The position numbers were made by a program, and so were the translations under genes. Of a stretch of 15,972 nucleotides of DNA, positions 1 through 6,590 are shown in pieces. The stretch is from CAMNAO01 sp045605145 (GTDB lineage: Bacteria > Bacillota > Clostridia > Oscillospirales > Oscillospiraceae): NCBI GenBank assembly GCA_045605145.1, contig JAZUPH010000100.1, forward strand, positions 1-15,972. Direction: 5' to 3'. Position 1 is the first letter of the stretch, and each line of letters opens with the position of its first letter. The notes under the pieces were generated by a model, which did not search any database, was not told where the DNA came from, and saw nothing but the letters and a program-made list of their open reading frames with translations.

Positions 1-267
1 GCCATATGTGAGGCGGTGGAGATCGAGATAAAGTACGCCGGCTACATCGAAAAGCAGAAGGCCGAGGTGGCCGAGTTCCACCGCCTTGAGTCCCGCAAGC
101 TGCCGGCCGATACCGATTACCTGTCCATCCACGGTCTGCGCCTTGAGGCGCGGCAGAAGCTGGATAAGATCCGACCGGAGAATTTGGGGCAGGCCTCACG
201 CATCTCCGGCGTCTCCCCCGCCGACGTGGCAACACTGATGATCTGGATCGAGAGACATGGGCGGTAA
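1..267 (+). CDS. mnmG: tRNA uridine-5-carboxymethylaminomethyl modification enzyme MnmG (GidA), C-terminal end
   Basis: Partial gene: the frame is open from base 1 and ends at TAA 265-267, giving the last 88 residues. The segment carries the MnmG C-terminal helical domain signature: KYAGYIEKQ, then a linker with LPADTDYLSIHGLRLEARQKL, then the end GQASRISGVSPADVATLMIWI. MnmG is the FAD-dependent partner of MnmE that installs the cmnm5/nm5 group on wobble U34 of tRNAs; this C-terminal region contacts MnmE and tRNA. In Firmicutes rsmG usually follows mnmG; here a palindrome/transposase block follows directly instead. The catalytic FAD domain lies outside the window. Identification is from recognised family sequence and is firm. 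Confidence 0.95.
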   Translation, partial: AICEAVEIEIKYAGYIEKQKAEVAEFHRLESRKLPADTDYLSIHGLRLEARQKLDKIRPENLGQASRISGVSPADVATLMIWIERHGR

Positions 268-298
268 GGGACGCGGTCGGGAGTACGGATTGCCACGC

Positions 299-318
299 GG
301 GCGATTCATGAATCGCCC
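299..318 (+). repeat. REP-like palindrome 1 (plus orientation)
   Basis: Perfect 20-bp palindrome GGGCGATTCATGAATCGCCC followed by CTACGG, which sets its orientation. First of seven copies between 299 and 1135. Confidence 0.85.
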
Positions 319-368
319 CTACGGATTTCTGCCTTTTTATAATCCTCATGATTTCGCCGCCCTTGTAG

Positions 369-388
369 GGGCGCTTCACGAAGCGCCC
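369..388 (-). repeat. REP-like palindrome 2 (minus orientation)
   Basis: GGGCGCTTCACGAAGCGCCC, 9-bp arms around a central AC, preceded by GTAG (the complement of the CTAC tail). Forms an inverted pair with the copy at 299. Confidence 0.85.
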
Positions 389-418
389 GAAAATCCACGG
401 CGATACATGCGCCCACGC

Positions 419-438
419 GGGCGATTCATGAAGCGCCC
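419..438 (+). repeat. REP-like palindrome 3 (plus orientation)
   Basis: GGGCGATTCATGAAGCGCCC followed by CTACGG. One arm has the A-type base and the other the G-type base, so the stem has one mismatch; it looks like a hybrid of the two sequence variants. It is exactly 120 bp from copy 1. Confidence 0.85.
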
Positions 439-488
439 CTACGGATTTCTGCTTTTTCATTATTCTCATGTTTTCGCACTGCTCGTAG

Positions 489-508
489 GGGCGCATCAGG
501 TCGCGCCC
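489..508 (-). repeat. REP-like palindrome 4 (minus orientation, decayed)
   Basis: GGGCGCATCAGGTCGCGCCC preceded by CGTAG. The outer GGGCGC/GCGCCC arms survive but the inner part no longer pairs. It is exactly 120 bp from copy 2. Confidence 0.75.
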
Positions 509-544
509 GCCATACACAGCATATTAATTCGATGGTGATTATTA

Positions 545-1075
545 GTGGCTCTCCCAACCAGAAAATCAGCCAGACTTAAAAATTACGATTACAGCCAAAG
601 TGGTGCTTATTTTATAACCATCTGCACCGCTGACAGGCGCTGTATTCTTTCCCGCATTGTTGATGCAAGAGCCGTAGGGGCGCTTCATGAAGCGCCCGCC
701 GTTGAGCTGACCCGATACGGCAGGATCGCAGATCAGCTTATCGGCACCCTGCCGGAGCGATATGGAATAACTGTGGAAAAGTATGTTATCATGCCAAACC
801 ACATTCATTTGCTCATTTTCGTAAATGATGCCGCAAATGTGCGGGCGATTCGTGAATCGCCCCTACAAAGTCGTTCTCTTGTTTCAAAGATCGTCGGTTA
901 TCTGAAAATGACGGTATCAAAAGAGATTCACCGGATAAGCCCCGGCATGTCCGTTTGGCAAAGGTCATATTACGACCATGTTGTCAGGGATGAAAACGAT
1001 TTTCTGGAGATTTGGAATTATATCGAGGGCAACCCGTCAAAATGGAATAGCGACAGATTTTTTAGTGGCGAATGA
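545..1075 (+). CDS. REP-associated tyrosine (HUH/Y1) transposase, RAYT
   Basis: 176 residues from a GTG start; GGTGA lies about 10 bases upstream, a modest ribosome binding site. It has the Y1 transposase layout: N-terminal GAYFITICTADR strand, the HUH metal-binding motif H86-I87-H88 in MPNHIHLLI, and the candidate nucleophile Tyr159 in NYIEGNP, the position where this family has its YIxxNP motif. Members are single-strand DNA nucleases/transposases thought to mobilise or maintain REP palindromes. Seven such palindromes surround and interrupt this gene. Two lie inside the coding region in frame (678-697, encoding VGALHEAP; 843-862, encoding RAIRESP) without breaking it. All key residues are present, so the protein could be active. 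The family is clear; substrate recognition of these palindromes is inferred. Confidence 0.88.
   Translation: MALPTRKSARLKNYDYSQSGAYFITICTADRRCILSRIVDARAVGALHEAPAVELTRYGRIADQLIGTLPERYGITVEKYVIMPNHIHLLIFVNDAANVRAIRESPLQSRSLVSKIVGYLKMTVSKEIHRISPGMSVWQRSYYDHVVRDENDFLEIWNYIEGNPSKWNSDRFFSGE
678..697 (-). repeat. REP-like palindrome 5, inside the RAYT gene
   Basis: Perfect palindrome GGGCGCTTCATGAAGCGCCC preceded by CCGTAG, minus orientation. It is translated in frame as part of VGALHEAP between the N-terminal strand and the HUH motif. Confidence 0.88.
843..862 (+). repeat. REP-like palindrome 6, inside the RAYT gene
   Basis: GGGCGATTCGTGAATCGCCC followed by CTAC, plus orientation, translated in frame as part of RAIRESP just after the HUH motif. 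Confidence 0.88.
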
Positions 1076-1115
1076 TGTTGTTTTCACCAGTTGCCTATGG
1101 ATGCACATACCGTAG

Positions 1116-1135
1116 GGGCGCTTCATGAAGCGCCC
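1116..1135 (-). repeat. REP-like palindrome 7, downstream of the RAYT gene
   Basis: Perfect palindrome GGGCGCTTCATGAAGCGCCC preceded by CCGTAG, minus orientation, 40 bases after the transposase stop. Its core matches copy 5 exactly. It closes the palindrome block on the right. Confidence 0.88.
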
Positions 1136-1184
1136 GTTGTATTCATACACCGTATCCACACACGGGCGGGCGATCCGCAATTTT

Positions 1185-1219
1185 AGTGTCCGTTGGAGCG
1201 TTAGCGACTTACGGACACT
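1185..1219. repeat. Inverted repeat with 9-bp arms, function unknown
   Basis: AGTGTCCGT (1185-1193) and ACGGACACT (1211-1219) pair perfectly around a 17-base loop. No T-run follows on either strand, so it is not a typical terminator. It sits in the gap between the RAYT gene and the convergent PAP2 gene. Its sequence is unrelated to the GGGGCG palindromes, so it may be a second repeat family or a small structured RNA element. Confidence 0.5.
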
Positions 1220-1266
1220 TGATGCAAAGCTGACGACCATGATCCCGGGACACGGACAATCAATAA

Positions 1267-1311
1267 CCGCCGCAGACGCACCTTCAAGACGCATCTGCGG
1301 CGGCTGTTTTT
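1267..1311. terminator. Intrinsic terminator between convergent genes
   Basis: CCGCCGCAGA (1267-1276) and TCTGCGGCGG (1294-1303) form a 10-bp perfect stem; on the plus strand it is followed by CTGTTTTT. On the minus strand it directly follows the PAP2 stop codon, with a weaker T-rich tail (TTATTGATT). It probably serves the PAP2 gene and stops plus-strand transcripts from the RAYT side. Confidence 0.7.
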
Positions 1312-1312
1312 G

Positions 1313-2257
1313 TTATTCGGCAGAGGGTTTGGCCTTCTTTTTCAATGGGAAGCCAGCGGCAAACCACTTGAAGGTCAGCGGCCAGACAAGGGCGGCAAAA
1401 AGCACGATGATGAAATAGCGCACGGCGTTATAGAACATATGGCCCCCGAAAACGGCGATAAGCACAGGCTTCAGCCCTGATTTGAGCGCCAGCACCAGGC
1501 CAAGGCCCAGGGCGGTCTTGAGCACCTGCGCCCAAAGGGGCGCCGCAGTGTCGAAGTGTATAAAGCGGCGCTCAAGGTGGTAGCTGAGCAGCATGCCCCA
1601 GCTGCAGCCCAGCAGAAGGTAGCCGTTTTTAACGCCGGAGCTGAGATTATGCTCGTCTATATCCGCGGGCCAGCTGTTCAGCTCAATATACAGGATGAAC
1701 AGTGTACTGAGCACCGCCACCACCGCCAGCGCGGCATATATGTACGCGGGCTTCTGTCTGCCCTTTTGGAAAATGGGGTACAGCCCCAGCACCAGCACCG
1801 CGCCAACAACAAGAGACACGCCCACATCGGCGGGCGTGTGTACGCCCAGATACATGCGGGACAGGCCGGTGAGAAGTATGCCGACGATGCACAGTACCCG
1901 AAGCCACGTCTTTTTCGTAATGCGCGCCGGGCAGCCCAGTGTCCCCGCCGCACTTTGAGTGTGGCCGCTGGGGAAGGAATATCCGTCCGCGCCCGCTCTG
2001 GCGGACTCCACTATGGTGAAGTTGGGGTCGCGCACCCAGGGGCGGGGAATGCGGCAGTAAAGCTTGAGAAACTGGTTTATACCGGTGCCGACAAAACCAA
2101 CGGTCATGAAATAGTAGCCGTCCTCTTTGCCGATGCACCAGAAAATAATGATCGCCACGGCAAGCAGCAGTGTCTCGGTGCCAATATGGGTGACAACGGA
2201 GAAAAAGGCATCCAGCACCGGGTTCCGCAAATCCTCAAGAAAGTATAAAAATGACAT
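1313..2257 (-). CDS. PAP2-family membrane phosphatase
   Basis: 314 residues. The chosen start, ATG at 2255-2257, has AAGGAGGG (2263-2270) six bases upstream; a longer reading from 2308 would overlap the -10 promoter element. The three-part PAP2 phosphatase signature is complete: K65-x6-R72-P73 (KLYCRIPRP), P96-S-G-H99 with catalytic His99, and S133-R134-x5-H140-x3-D144 (SRMYLGVHTPAD). Multiple hydrophobic helices place it in the membrane; the C-terminal 100 residues form extra helices and end in a basic tail (KKKAKP). The family removes phosphate from phosphatidate, undecaprenyl pyrophosphate or similar lipid phosphates; which substrate is used here cannot be told from sequence. Monocistronic, with its own promoter, facing away from rpsO. 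Confidence 0.88.
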   Translation of the reverse strand: MSFLYFLEDLRNPVLDAFFSVVTHIGTETLLLAVAIIIFWCIGKEDGYYFMTVGFVGTGINQFLKLYCRIPRPWVRDPNFTIVESARAGADGYSFPSGHTQSAAGTLGCPARITKKTWLRVLCIVGILLTGLSRMYLGVHTPADVGVSLVVGAVLVLGLYPIFQKGRQKPAYIYAALAVVAVLSTLFILYIELNSWPADIDEHNLSSGVKNGYLLLGCSWGMLLSYHLERRFIHFDTAAPLWAQVLKTALGLGLVLALKSGLKPVLIAVFGGHMFYNAVRYFIIVLFAALVWPLTFKWFAAGFPLKKKAKPSAE

Positions 2258-2298
2258 ACGCGCCCTCCTTATCGACCGCCTGCGGTCGGCTTTACCTG

Positions 2299-2327
2299 AG
2301 AATAGCACACATCGCTCCCGATGGCAA
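2299..2327 (-). promoter_or_regulatory. Promoter of the PAP2 gene
   Basis: Read on the minus strand: -35 TTGCCA (2322-2327), 17-base spacer, -10 TATTCT (2299-2304) preceded by TGC, an extended -10. A short GC-rich inverted repeat (CGACCGC/GCGGTCG, 2273-2288) follows in the leader immediately before the ribosome binding site. Confidence 0.65.
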
Positions 2328-2387
2328 TCGCAATGTATTTTCCGTGCATATTTTGCGAAAAACAGGCAAAACTTTTAAATATTACCC

Positions 2388-2419
2388 TTTACAAAGCCGG
2401 AATTATGTGGTAGTATAAT
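2388..2419 (+). promoter_or_regulatory. Promoter of rpsO
   Basis: TTTACA (2388-2393) and a consensus TATAAT (2414-2419), 20 bases apart; the overlapping TAGTAT (2411-2416) gives the usual 17-base spacing instead. It is followed by a leader of about 100 bases. Confidence 0.6.
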
Positions 2420-2420
2420 T

Positions 2421-2529
2421 CGCGATGCGCCCTTTGACTGAGTTTGGGGAGACGGCCGCCATACGCGGCGGTGCCTTTCCGCCCCTTACCCGGACAAATG
2501 GGGACAAATAAAGAAAGGATGTTTTAACT
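2421..2529 (+). promoter_or_regulatory. rpsO leader with hairpin, possible S15 autoregulatory region
   Basis: The roughly 100-base untranslated leader contains a GC-rich hairpin (GCCGC 2455-2459 / GCGGC 2465-2469, alternative pairings possible) and ends with AAAGGA (2514-2519), ten bases before ATG 2530. S15 represses its own translation through structured leaders in several bacteria; whether this leader does so is inference. I did not recognise a specific known rpsO leader motif. Confidence 0.35.
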
Positions 2530-2796
2530 ATGATCACCAAAGAGCAGAAGACCACCGTTATCGAGGCCAACAGAACTCATGAGACCGACACCGGTTCTCC
2601 CGAGGTTCAGGTTGCTATCCTGACCGAGCGCATTTCTCAGCTGACTGAGCACCTGAAGGTTCACAAGAACGACAAGCACAGCCGTCTGGGTATGTACAAG
2701 ATGATCGGTAAGCGCCGCGCTCTGCTGGACTATCTGGCAAAGAAGGACATCGAGCGTTACCGTGCTCTCATCGCCAAGCTGGGCATCAGAAGATAA
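2530..2796 (+). CDS. rpsO: 30S ribosomal protein S15
   Basis: 88 residues, the usual S15 length. It shows the family hallmarks TGSPEVQVA near residue 21 and HKNDKHSRLGMYKMIGKR around residues 45-62, ending in a basic tail. S15 is a primary binder of the 16S rRNA central domain and nucleates platform assembly. Codons are strongly biased, as expected for high expression. It lies upstream of pnp, the order conserved from E. coli to Bacillus, but here a strong terminator separates the two genes. Confidence 0.98.
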   Translation: MITKEQKTTVIEANRTHETDTGSPEVQVAILTERISQLTEHLKVHKNDKHSRLGMYKMIGKRRALLDYLAKKDIERYRALIAKLGIRR

Positions 2797-2805
2797 TAGC
2801 CACGG

Positions 2806-2836
2806 GCGGACGAGGCTTTGTTCTCGTCCGCTTTTG
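2806..2836 (+). terminator. Terminator after rpsO
   Basis: GCGGACGAG (2806-2814) and CTCGTCCGC (2823-2831) form a perfect 9-bp stem with an 8-base loop, followed by TTTT. It lies ten bases after the rpsO stop. Confidence 0.85.
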
Positions 2837-2864
2837 TACGAAAAGGCACCGAGTCTCATATAAT
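2834..2864 (+). promoter_or_regulatory. Probable promoter of pnp
   Basis: Consensus TATAAT (2859-2864) with a weak TTGTAC (2834-2839) 19 bases upstream. The -35 overlaps the T-tail of the rpsO terminator. Its position would give a leader of about 180 bases for pnp. Confidence 0.45.
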
Positions 2865-2866
2865 AC

Positions 2867-3010
2867 CGCGCCGTCCCGGGCATAATCAAACAGGACGGGC
2901 GCGCAGTTATAAAAAGAAACCCACGCAGGGAGGCTGGGGGTTTAGCAGTTGAATGTGTCCCCGATCGTGCATGATCGGGAGCAGTTTCAAGTGCTAAAAC
3001 CTGGCTCCTT
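2867..3010 (+). promoter_or_regulatory. Long structured leader of pnp
   Basis: Three nested or adjacent stems can be drawn. A GC-rich hairpin pairs CGCG/CCGTCC (2867-2876) with GGACGGGCGCG (2893-2903), one base bulged. A long stem pairs TTTAGCAGTTGAA (2941-2953) with TTCAAGTGCTAAA (2986-2998) with a single mismatch, and partial pairing continues outward (GGGAGGCTGG with CTGGCTCC). Inside it sits CCCGATC/GATCGGG (2960-2966/2973-2979). In E. coli the pnp leader forms an RNase III-cut stem that lets PNPase repress itself; a comparable role here is inference. Confidence 0.5.
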
Positions 3011-3051
3011 GTAAAGAAGAAACAACAAATGAAGAAGAAAAGGAGCAAGAT

Positions 3052-5181
3052 ATGATTATCAGACAAAGACAATTCCCCAACCAGAAGAAGTTTTCTATGG
3101 AAGTTGCCGGCCGCACCCTGAGCCTGGAAGTGGGCAAGGTTGCAGAGCTTGCCGACGCCGCCGTTATCGTCAGCTATGGTGAGACCACCGTTCTGGTCAC
3201 CCTGGCTGCCGCTCCCCGTCCCCGTGACGGCATCGACTACTTCCCCCTGAGCGTTGAGTTCGAGGAGAAGATGTACTCTGTCGGCCGCCTGCCCGGTGGC
3301 TACACCCGCCGTGAAGGTAAGCCCTCCGACCGCGGCACCCTGGCCAGCCGTATGATCGACCGCCCCATGCGCCCCCTGTTCCCCAGCGACCTGCGCAATG
3401 ACGTGGTCATCACCTGCACCGTCATGGCACATGACTATGACAACGCACCTGAGTTCGCCGCCATGGTCGGCGCCGCCGCTGCCGCCAGCATCTCTTCCGT
3501 TCCCTTCAACGGCCCCATCGCAGGCGTGAACCTGGGCCTTATCAACAACGAGTATATCATCAACCCCACTGCCGAGCAGCGCCAGATCAGCCAGATGTTC
3601 TGCACCATCGCAGGCACCCGCGAGAAGATCGTCATGATCGAGGCCGGCGGCAAGGAGATCCCCGAGGATGTCATGCTTAACGGCATCATCTTCGCCCACG
3701 ACGAGATCAAGAAGATCATCGCCCTCATCGATCAGATGGTGGAAGAGGTTGGCAAGCCCAAGTTCGCTTACAAGCAGGCCGCTTTCAACAACGAGCTGTT
3801 CCAGACCATCATGGCCGAGTACATGGAGCAGGCCAAGGCCGCCATGGACACCGATGACAAGAACGTCCGCGAGGACAGATGGAACCAGCTGACCAACGAC
3901 GTATTCGAGAAGTACGCCGAGGAGTATCCCGAGGTCACCGCCCAGTGGGAAGAGATGACCTACAAGTTCCAGAAGAACATCGTTAAGCACTGGCTGATGG
4001 AAGGCAAGCGCGTTGACGGCCGCGCCATGGACGAGATCCGTCCCCTGGCATCCGAGGTCGGCGTTCTGCCCCGCGTACACGGCTCCGGCCTGTTCACCCG
4101 CGGTCAGACCCAGGTTCTGAGCATTGCCACCCTGGCCACCCTGTCCAGCGCACAGCGTCTTGACGGCATCTTTGACGAGACCGAGAAGCGCTATATCCAC
4201 CACTACAACTTCCCCGCCTACTCCACCGGTGAGGCCCGTCCTGCACGCAGCACCAGCCGCCGCGAGAACGGCCACGGCGCCCGGGCTGAGAAGGCGCTTG
4301 AGCCTGTGATCCCCTCTGTTGAGGACTTCCCCTACGCCATCCGCGTGGTCAGTGAAGTGCTGTCCTCCAACGGCTCCACCTCCCAGGGCTCCATCTGCGG
4401 CAGCACCCTGGCTCTTATGGACGCCGGTGTTCCCATCAAGGCTCCCGTTGCCGGCATCAGCTGCGGCCTTATCTCCGACGGCGATGATTGGCACACCTTC
4501 ATCGACATTCAGGGCGTTGAGGACTTCCACGGCGAGATGGACTTCAAAGTCGCCGGCACCAAGGAAGGCATCACCGCCATCCAGATGGACCTGAAGAACG
4601 ACGGTCTGACCTATGAGATCATCAAGTCCGCTTTCGACATCACCCGCGAGGCGCGCATCCAGATCCTCGACGAGATCATGCTCCCCGCCATTGCCGAGCC
4701 CAGAAAGCAGCTGGCTGCTTCCGCTCCCAAGATGATCAGCATGAAGATCGACCCCAACAAGATCCGCGAAGTCATCGGATCCGGCGGCAAGGTCATCCAG
4801 AAGATCCAGGCCGACACCGGCTGTAAGGTCGACATCGAGGATGACGGCTCCGTATTCCTGTCCGCCATCGATATCGAGGCCTGCCGCGCCGCAAAGAAGA
4901 TGATTGACAATATTGTCTTTGTCCCCGAGGTGGGTAAGCTCTACTACGGTCAGGTCGTCCGCATCCTGCCCATCGGCGCTTTCGTCGACCTGGTCCCCGG
5001 CAAGGACGGCATGATCCACATCTCCAAGCTGGAGAACCGCAGAGTCGAGAAGGTTGAGGACGTCCCCAACGTAGGCGACTGGACCTGGGTCAAGGTCACC
5101 GAGATCGACGAGCGCGGCCGCGTGAACCTGTCCCGTAAGGACGCCCTGAAAGAGCGCGAGAAGATGGGCTTCCGCGACTGA
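3052..5181 (+). CDS. pnp: Polyribonucleotide nucleotidyltransferase (PNPase)
   Basis: 709 residues, full length. ATG 3052 has AGGAG (3041-3045) six bases upstream. Domain order is first RNase PH-like core (about 10-140), linker helical domain, second RNase PH core (about 320-550), KH domain with the GSGG loop at 576-579, and S1 domain from about 628 (KLYYGQVVRILPIGAFVDL). Catalytic residues of the second core are present: Asp491, Asp497 and Lys499 (EDFHGEMDFK), equivalent to E. coli D486/D492/K494. The enzyme degrades RNA 3'-5' with phosphate and can add tails in reverse. Two local oddities are RRENGHG, where the family nearly always has RREIGHG, and HGEMDF, where LGDMDF is usual. The short C-terminus after S1 is normal. 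Codon use is strongly biased to C-ending codons, a sign of high expression. Confidence 0.97.
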   Translation: MIIRQRQFPNQKKFSMEVAGRTLSLEVGKVAELADAAVIVSYGETTVLVTLAAAPRPRDGIDYFPLSVEFEEKMYSVGRLPGGYTRREGKPSDRGTLASRMIDRPMRPLFPSDLRNDVVITCTVMAHDYDNAPEFAAMVGAAAAASISSVPFNGPIAGVNLGLINNEYIINPTAEQRQISQMFCTIAGTREKIVMIEAGGKEIPEDVMLNGIIFAHDEIKKIIALIDQMVEEVGKPKFAYKQAAFNNELFQTIMAEYMEQAKAAMDTDDKNVREDRWNQLTNDVFEKYAEEYPEVTAQWEEMTYKFQKNIVKHWLMEGKRVDGRAMDEIRPLASEVGVLPRVHGSGLFTRGQTQVLSIATLATLSSAQRLDGIFDETEKRYIHHYNFPAYSTGEARPARSTSRRENGHGARAEKALEPVIPSVEDFPYAIRVVSEVLSSNGSTSQGSICGSTLALMDAGVPIKAPVAGISCGLISDGDDWHTFIDIQGVEDFHGEMDFKVAGTKEGITAIQMDLKNDGLTYEIIKSAFDITREARIQILDEIMLPAIAEPRKQLAASAPKMISMKIDPNKIREVIGSGGKVIQKIQADTGCKVDIEDDGSVFLSAIDIEACRAAKKMIDNIVFVPEVGKLYYGQVVRILPIGAFVDLVPGKDGMIHISKLENRRVEKVEDVPNVGDWTWVKVTEIDERGRVNLSRKDALKEREKMGFRD

Positions 5182-5202
5182 GCAATAAACACTAACTAAC
5201 CG

Positions 5203-5246
5203 ACGGGCACCGCCGGGTGGTCACCCACCCATGCGGCGCCCGTTTT
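5203..5246 (+). terminator. Terminator after pnp
   Basis: ACGGGCACCGC (5203-5213) pairs with GCGGCGCCCGT (5233-5243) with one A-C mismatch; the loop carries a second hairpin, GGGTG/CACCC. TTTT follows. It ends 20 bases before the M16 peptidase start, so read-through or an unseen promoter must feed that gene. Confidence 0.7.
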
Positions 5247-5266
5247 GACGCAAGGAGCGAGATGCT

Positions 5267-6523
5267 ATGTACGAGAGAATCACTCTTCCCAACGGCGTGC
5301 GCATTTTGTGGGAGCGGATCCCATGGGCGCGCTCGGTGGCCTGCGGTATATGGATCGGCGTTGGCTCACGGTATGAACAGCCCTCCGAGAGCGGCAGCGC
5401 CCATTTTATAGAGCACATGCTCTTTAAGGGCACCCGGCGGCGCACGGCGCAGCAGCTGGCCATGGAGATGGACGCAATCGGCGGCCAGATCAACGCCTAT
5501 ACCACCAAGGAGAACACCTGCTTCTACGGTCAGGTACTCTCAGACCAGCTTATGACCTTCGCGGATATGCTGACGGATATGTTCTTCTGTGCCAATTTTG
5601 ACGACAGGGCCGCGGCATCGGAACGGGGCGTCATATTTGAAGAGATCGATATGTACGAGGACACGCCCGACGATCTGGTGGGTGAGCGGCTTTACGCCAC
5701 CGTGTTCAAGGGCAGTCCCCTTGCCCGACCCATTCTGGGGCGCAAGACCGCACTGAACAAAATGACCGGCACGGGCCTGCGCCGCTTCATGCAGGAAAAA
5801 TACACCCCCGACCGCATCGTGGTGTCCCTGTCGGGAAAGATCGACAACGACGGGCTGGAATTTATAAAAGACCGCTTTGCCGCCCTCGGCGCGGCGAAAG
5901 GCCCCGTGTTTGAGCCGGGCAGCTACACCCCCGGCTTCACCGTGCGGCAGAAGCCCATTGAGCAGAGCCATGTGTGCATCGGTTTTCCGGGACTGCCCAC
6001 TGCCGACCCCAACCGCTTCACCCAGCACATGATGAACAACATTCTGGGCGGCGGGATGTCCTCCCGCCTGTTCCAGGGCGTGCGCGAGCAGAGGGGTCTG
6101 TGCTACTCAGTATACACCTTCGCCGCGCCCCATCTGGATGTGGGCGCAACGGGCGTGTATGCCGCCATGGGGCGCGACACCGAAAAGCGCGCCATCGCCG
6201 CGATAATGGACGAGCTGAAGCGTTTTCTGGACGAGGGCGTCAGCGCCGACGAGCTGGAGCGCGCCCGCCTGCAGGTGAAGGCAAACGTGGTCATGAGCGC
6301 GGAATCCGTGGGCTCGGCAATGCACCGCCTTGGCCGGGGTGAGCTGATGATGGGTCATGTGGCCGGGACCGACGAGATAATCGCCGCCTACGACGCAGTG
6401 ACGGCGGAGGATATTCTCGCCCTGGCACGCAGTACCTTCACCAATGAGGGGATGTCCTTTAGCGCCGTTGGCCCGGTGGACAGCGCCGCAAAATACCGCA
6501 GGATGCTCGATGGCATGCTGTAA
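5267..6523 (+). CDS. M16-family zinc peptidase (MlpA/YmxG type)
   Basis: 418 residues, typical for one-chain M16B peptidases. ATG 5267 has AAGGAG (5252-5257) nine bases upstream. The inverted zinc motif HxxEH is H46-F-I-E49-H50, with the third ligand E126 seventy-six residues further on in FEEIDMYEDTPDD, matching the family spacing. The C-terminal half (GGGMSSRLFQGVREQRGLCYSVY, beginning near residue 262) is the non-catalytic M16 half with the R/Y substrate-binding motif. No signal peptide is seen, so it is probably cytoplasmic. The gene follows pnp in Bacillus too (ymxG/mlpA), which supports orthology. Processing-peptidase-like cleavage of peptides is the family role; its specific substrate is unknown. 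Confidence 0.93.
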   Translation: MYERITLPNGVRILWERIPWARSVACGIWIGVGSRYEQPSESGSAHFIEHMLFKGTRRRTAQQLAMEMDAIGGQINAYTTKENTCFYGQVLSDQLMTFADMLTDMFFCANFDDRAAASERGVIFEEIDMYEDTPDDLVGERLYATVFKGSPLARPILGRKTALNKMTGTGLRRFMQEKYTPDRIVVSLSGKIDNDGLEFIKDRFAALGAAKGPVFEPGSYTPGFTVRQKPIEQSHVCIGFPGLPTADPNRFTQHMMNNILGGGMSSRLFQGVREQRGLCYSVYTFAAPHLDVGATGVYAAMGRDTEKRAIAAIMDELKRFLDEGVSADELERARLQVKANVVMSAESVGSAMHRLGRGELMMGHVAGTDEIIAAYDAVTAEDILALARSTFTNEGMSFSAVGPVDSAAKYRRMLDGML

Positions 6524-6542
6524 GAGCGGCAGAATAATAAAG

Positions 6543-6590
6543 AAGACGCAGGCAGGCCGTAGTCGCTGCTTGCGTCTTTGCATTTGTTTT
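6543..6590 (+). terminator. Terminator after the M16 peptidase gene
   Basis: AAGACGCAGGCAG (6543-6555) pairs with CTGCTTGCGTCTT (6566-6578), 13 bp with one mismatch and a 10-base loop, followed by TTGCATTTGTTTT. The right arm overlaps the -35 of the next promoter. Confidence 0.78.

Larger units (their letters stand above)
292..531. repeat. 120-bp tandem duplication carrying paired inverted palindromes
   Basis: Bases 292-411 and 412-531 are two diverged copies of one 120-bp unit. Both begin with CCACGCGG followed by a plus-oriented palindrome and CTACGGATTTCTGC; both then have a T-rich stretch, a TCTCATG/CCTCATG motif and TTTCGC, followed by a minus-oriented palindrome preceded by GTAG. Each unit is therefore a head-to-head pair of palindromes, like a BIME. 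Similarity fades after about 508. An open frame across this stretch is a by-product of the repeat. This is the only content of the 277 bases between mnmG and the transposase gene. Confidence 0.8.

Noticed and set aside
257..538. Open frame after mnmG with repeated GRFM(N/K)RPYGF peptides
   Set aside because: The peptide repeat is only the translation of the palindromes and the 120-bp duplication; no good ribosome binding site and no family resemblance.
299..1135. CRISPR array
   Set aside because: Repeats are palindromes in both orientations at irregular distances, and two lie in a gene; there are no uniform spacers or cas genes.
1161..1176. Possible eighth palindrome (GGGCGGGCGATCCGC)
   Set aside because: Only one arm resembles the family and the TTCATGAA centre is missing.
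1185..1219. Intrinsic terminator after the RAYT gene
   Set aside because: The stem is good but neither strand has a T-run beside it; the stem at 1267-1303 is a better candidate.
1556..2248. Plus-strand open frame opposite the PAP2 gene
   Set aside because: The minus-strand protein has all three PAP2 signature motifs, membrane helices, a ribosome binding site and a promoter; the plus frame has none of these.
2524..5019. Very long open frame on the minus strand opposite rpsO and pnp
   Set aside because: It mirrors the strongly C-ending codon bias of pnp, has a repetitive G/D/L/V composition, no ribosome binding site and no recognisable domain. rpsO and pnp on the plus strand are certain.
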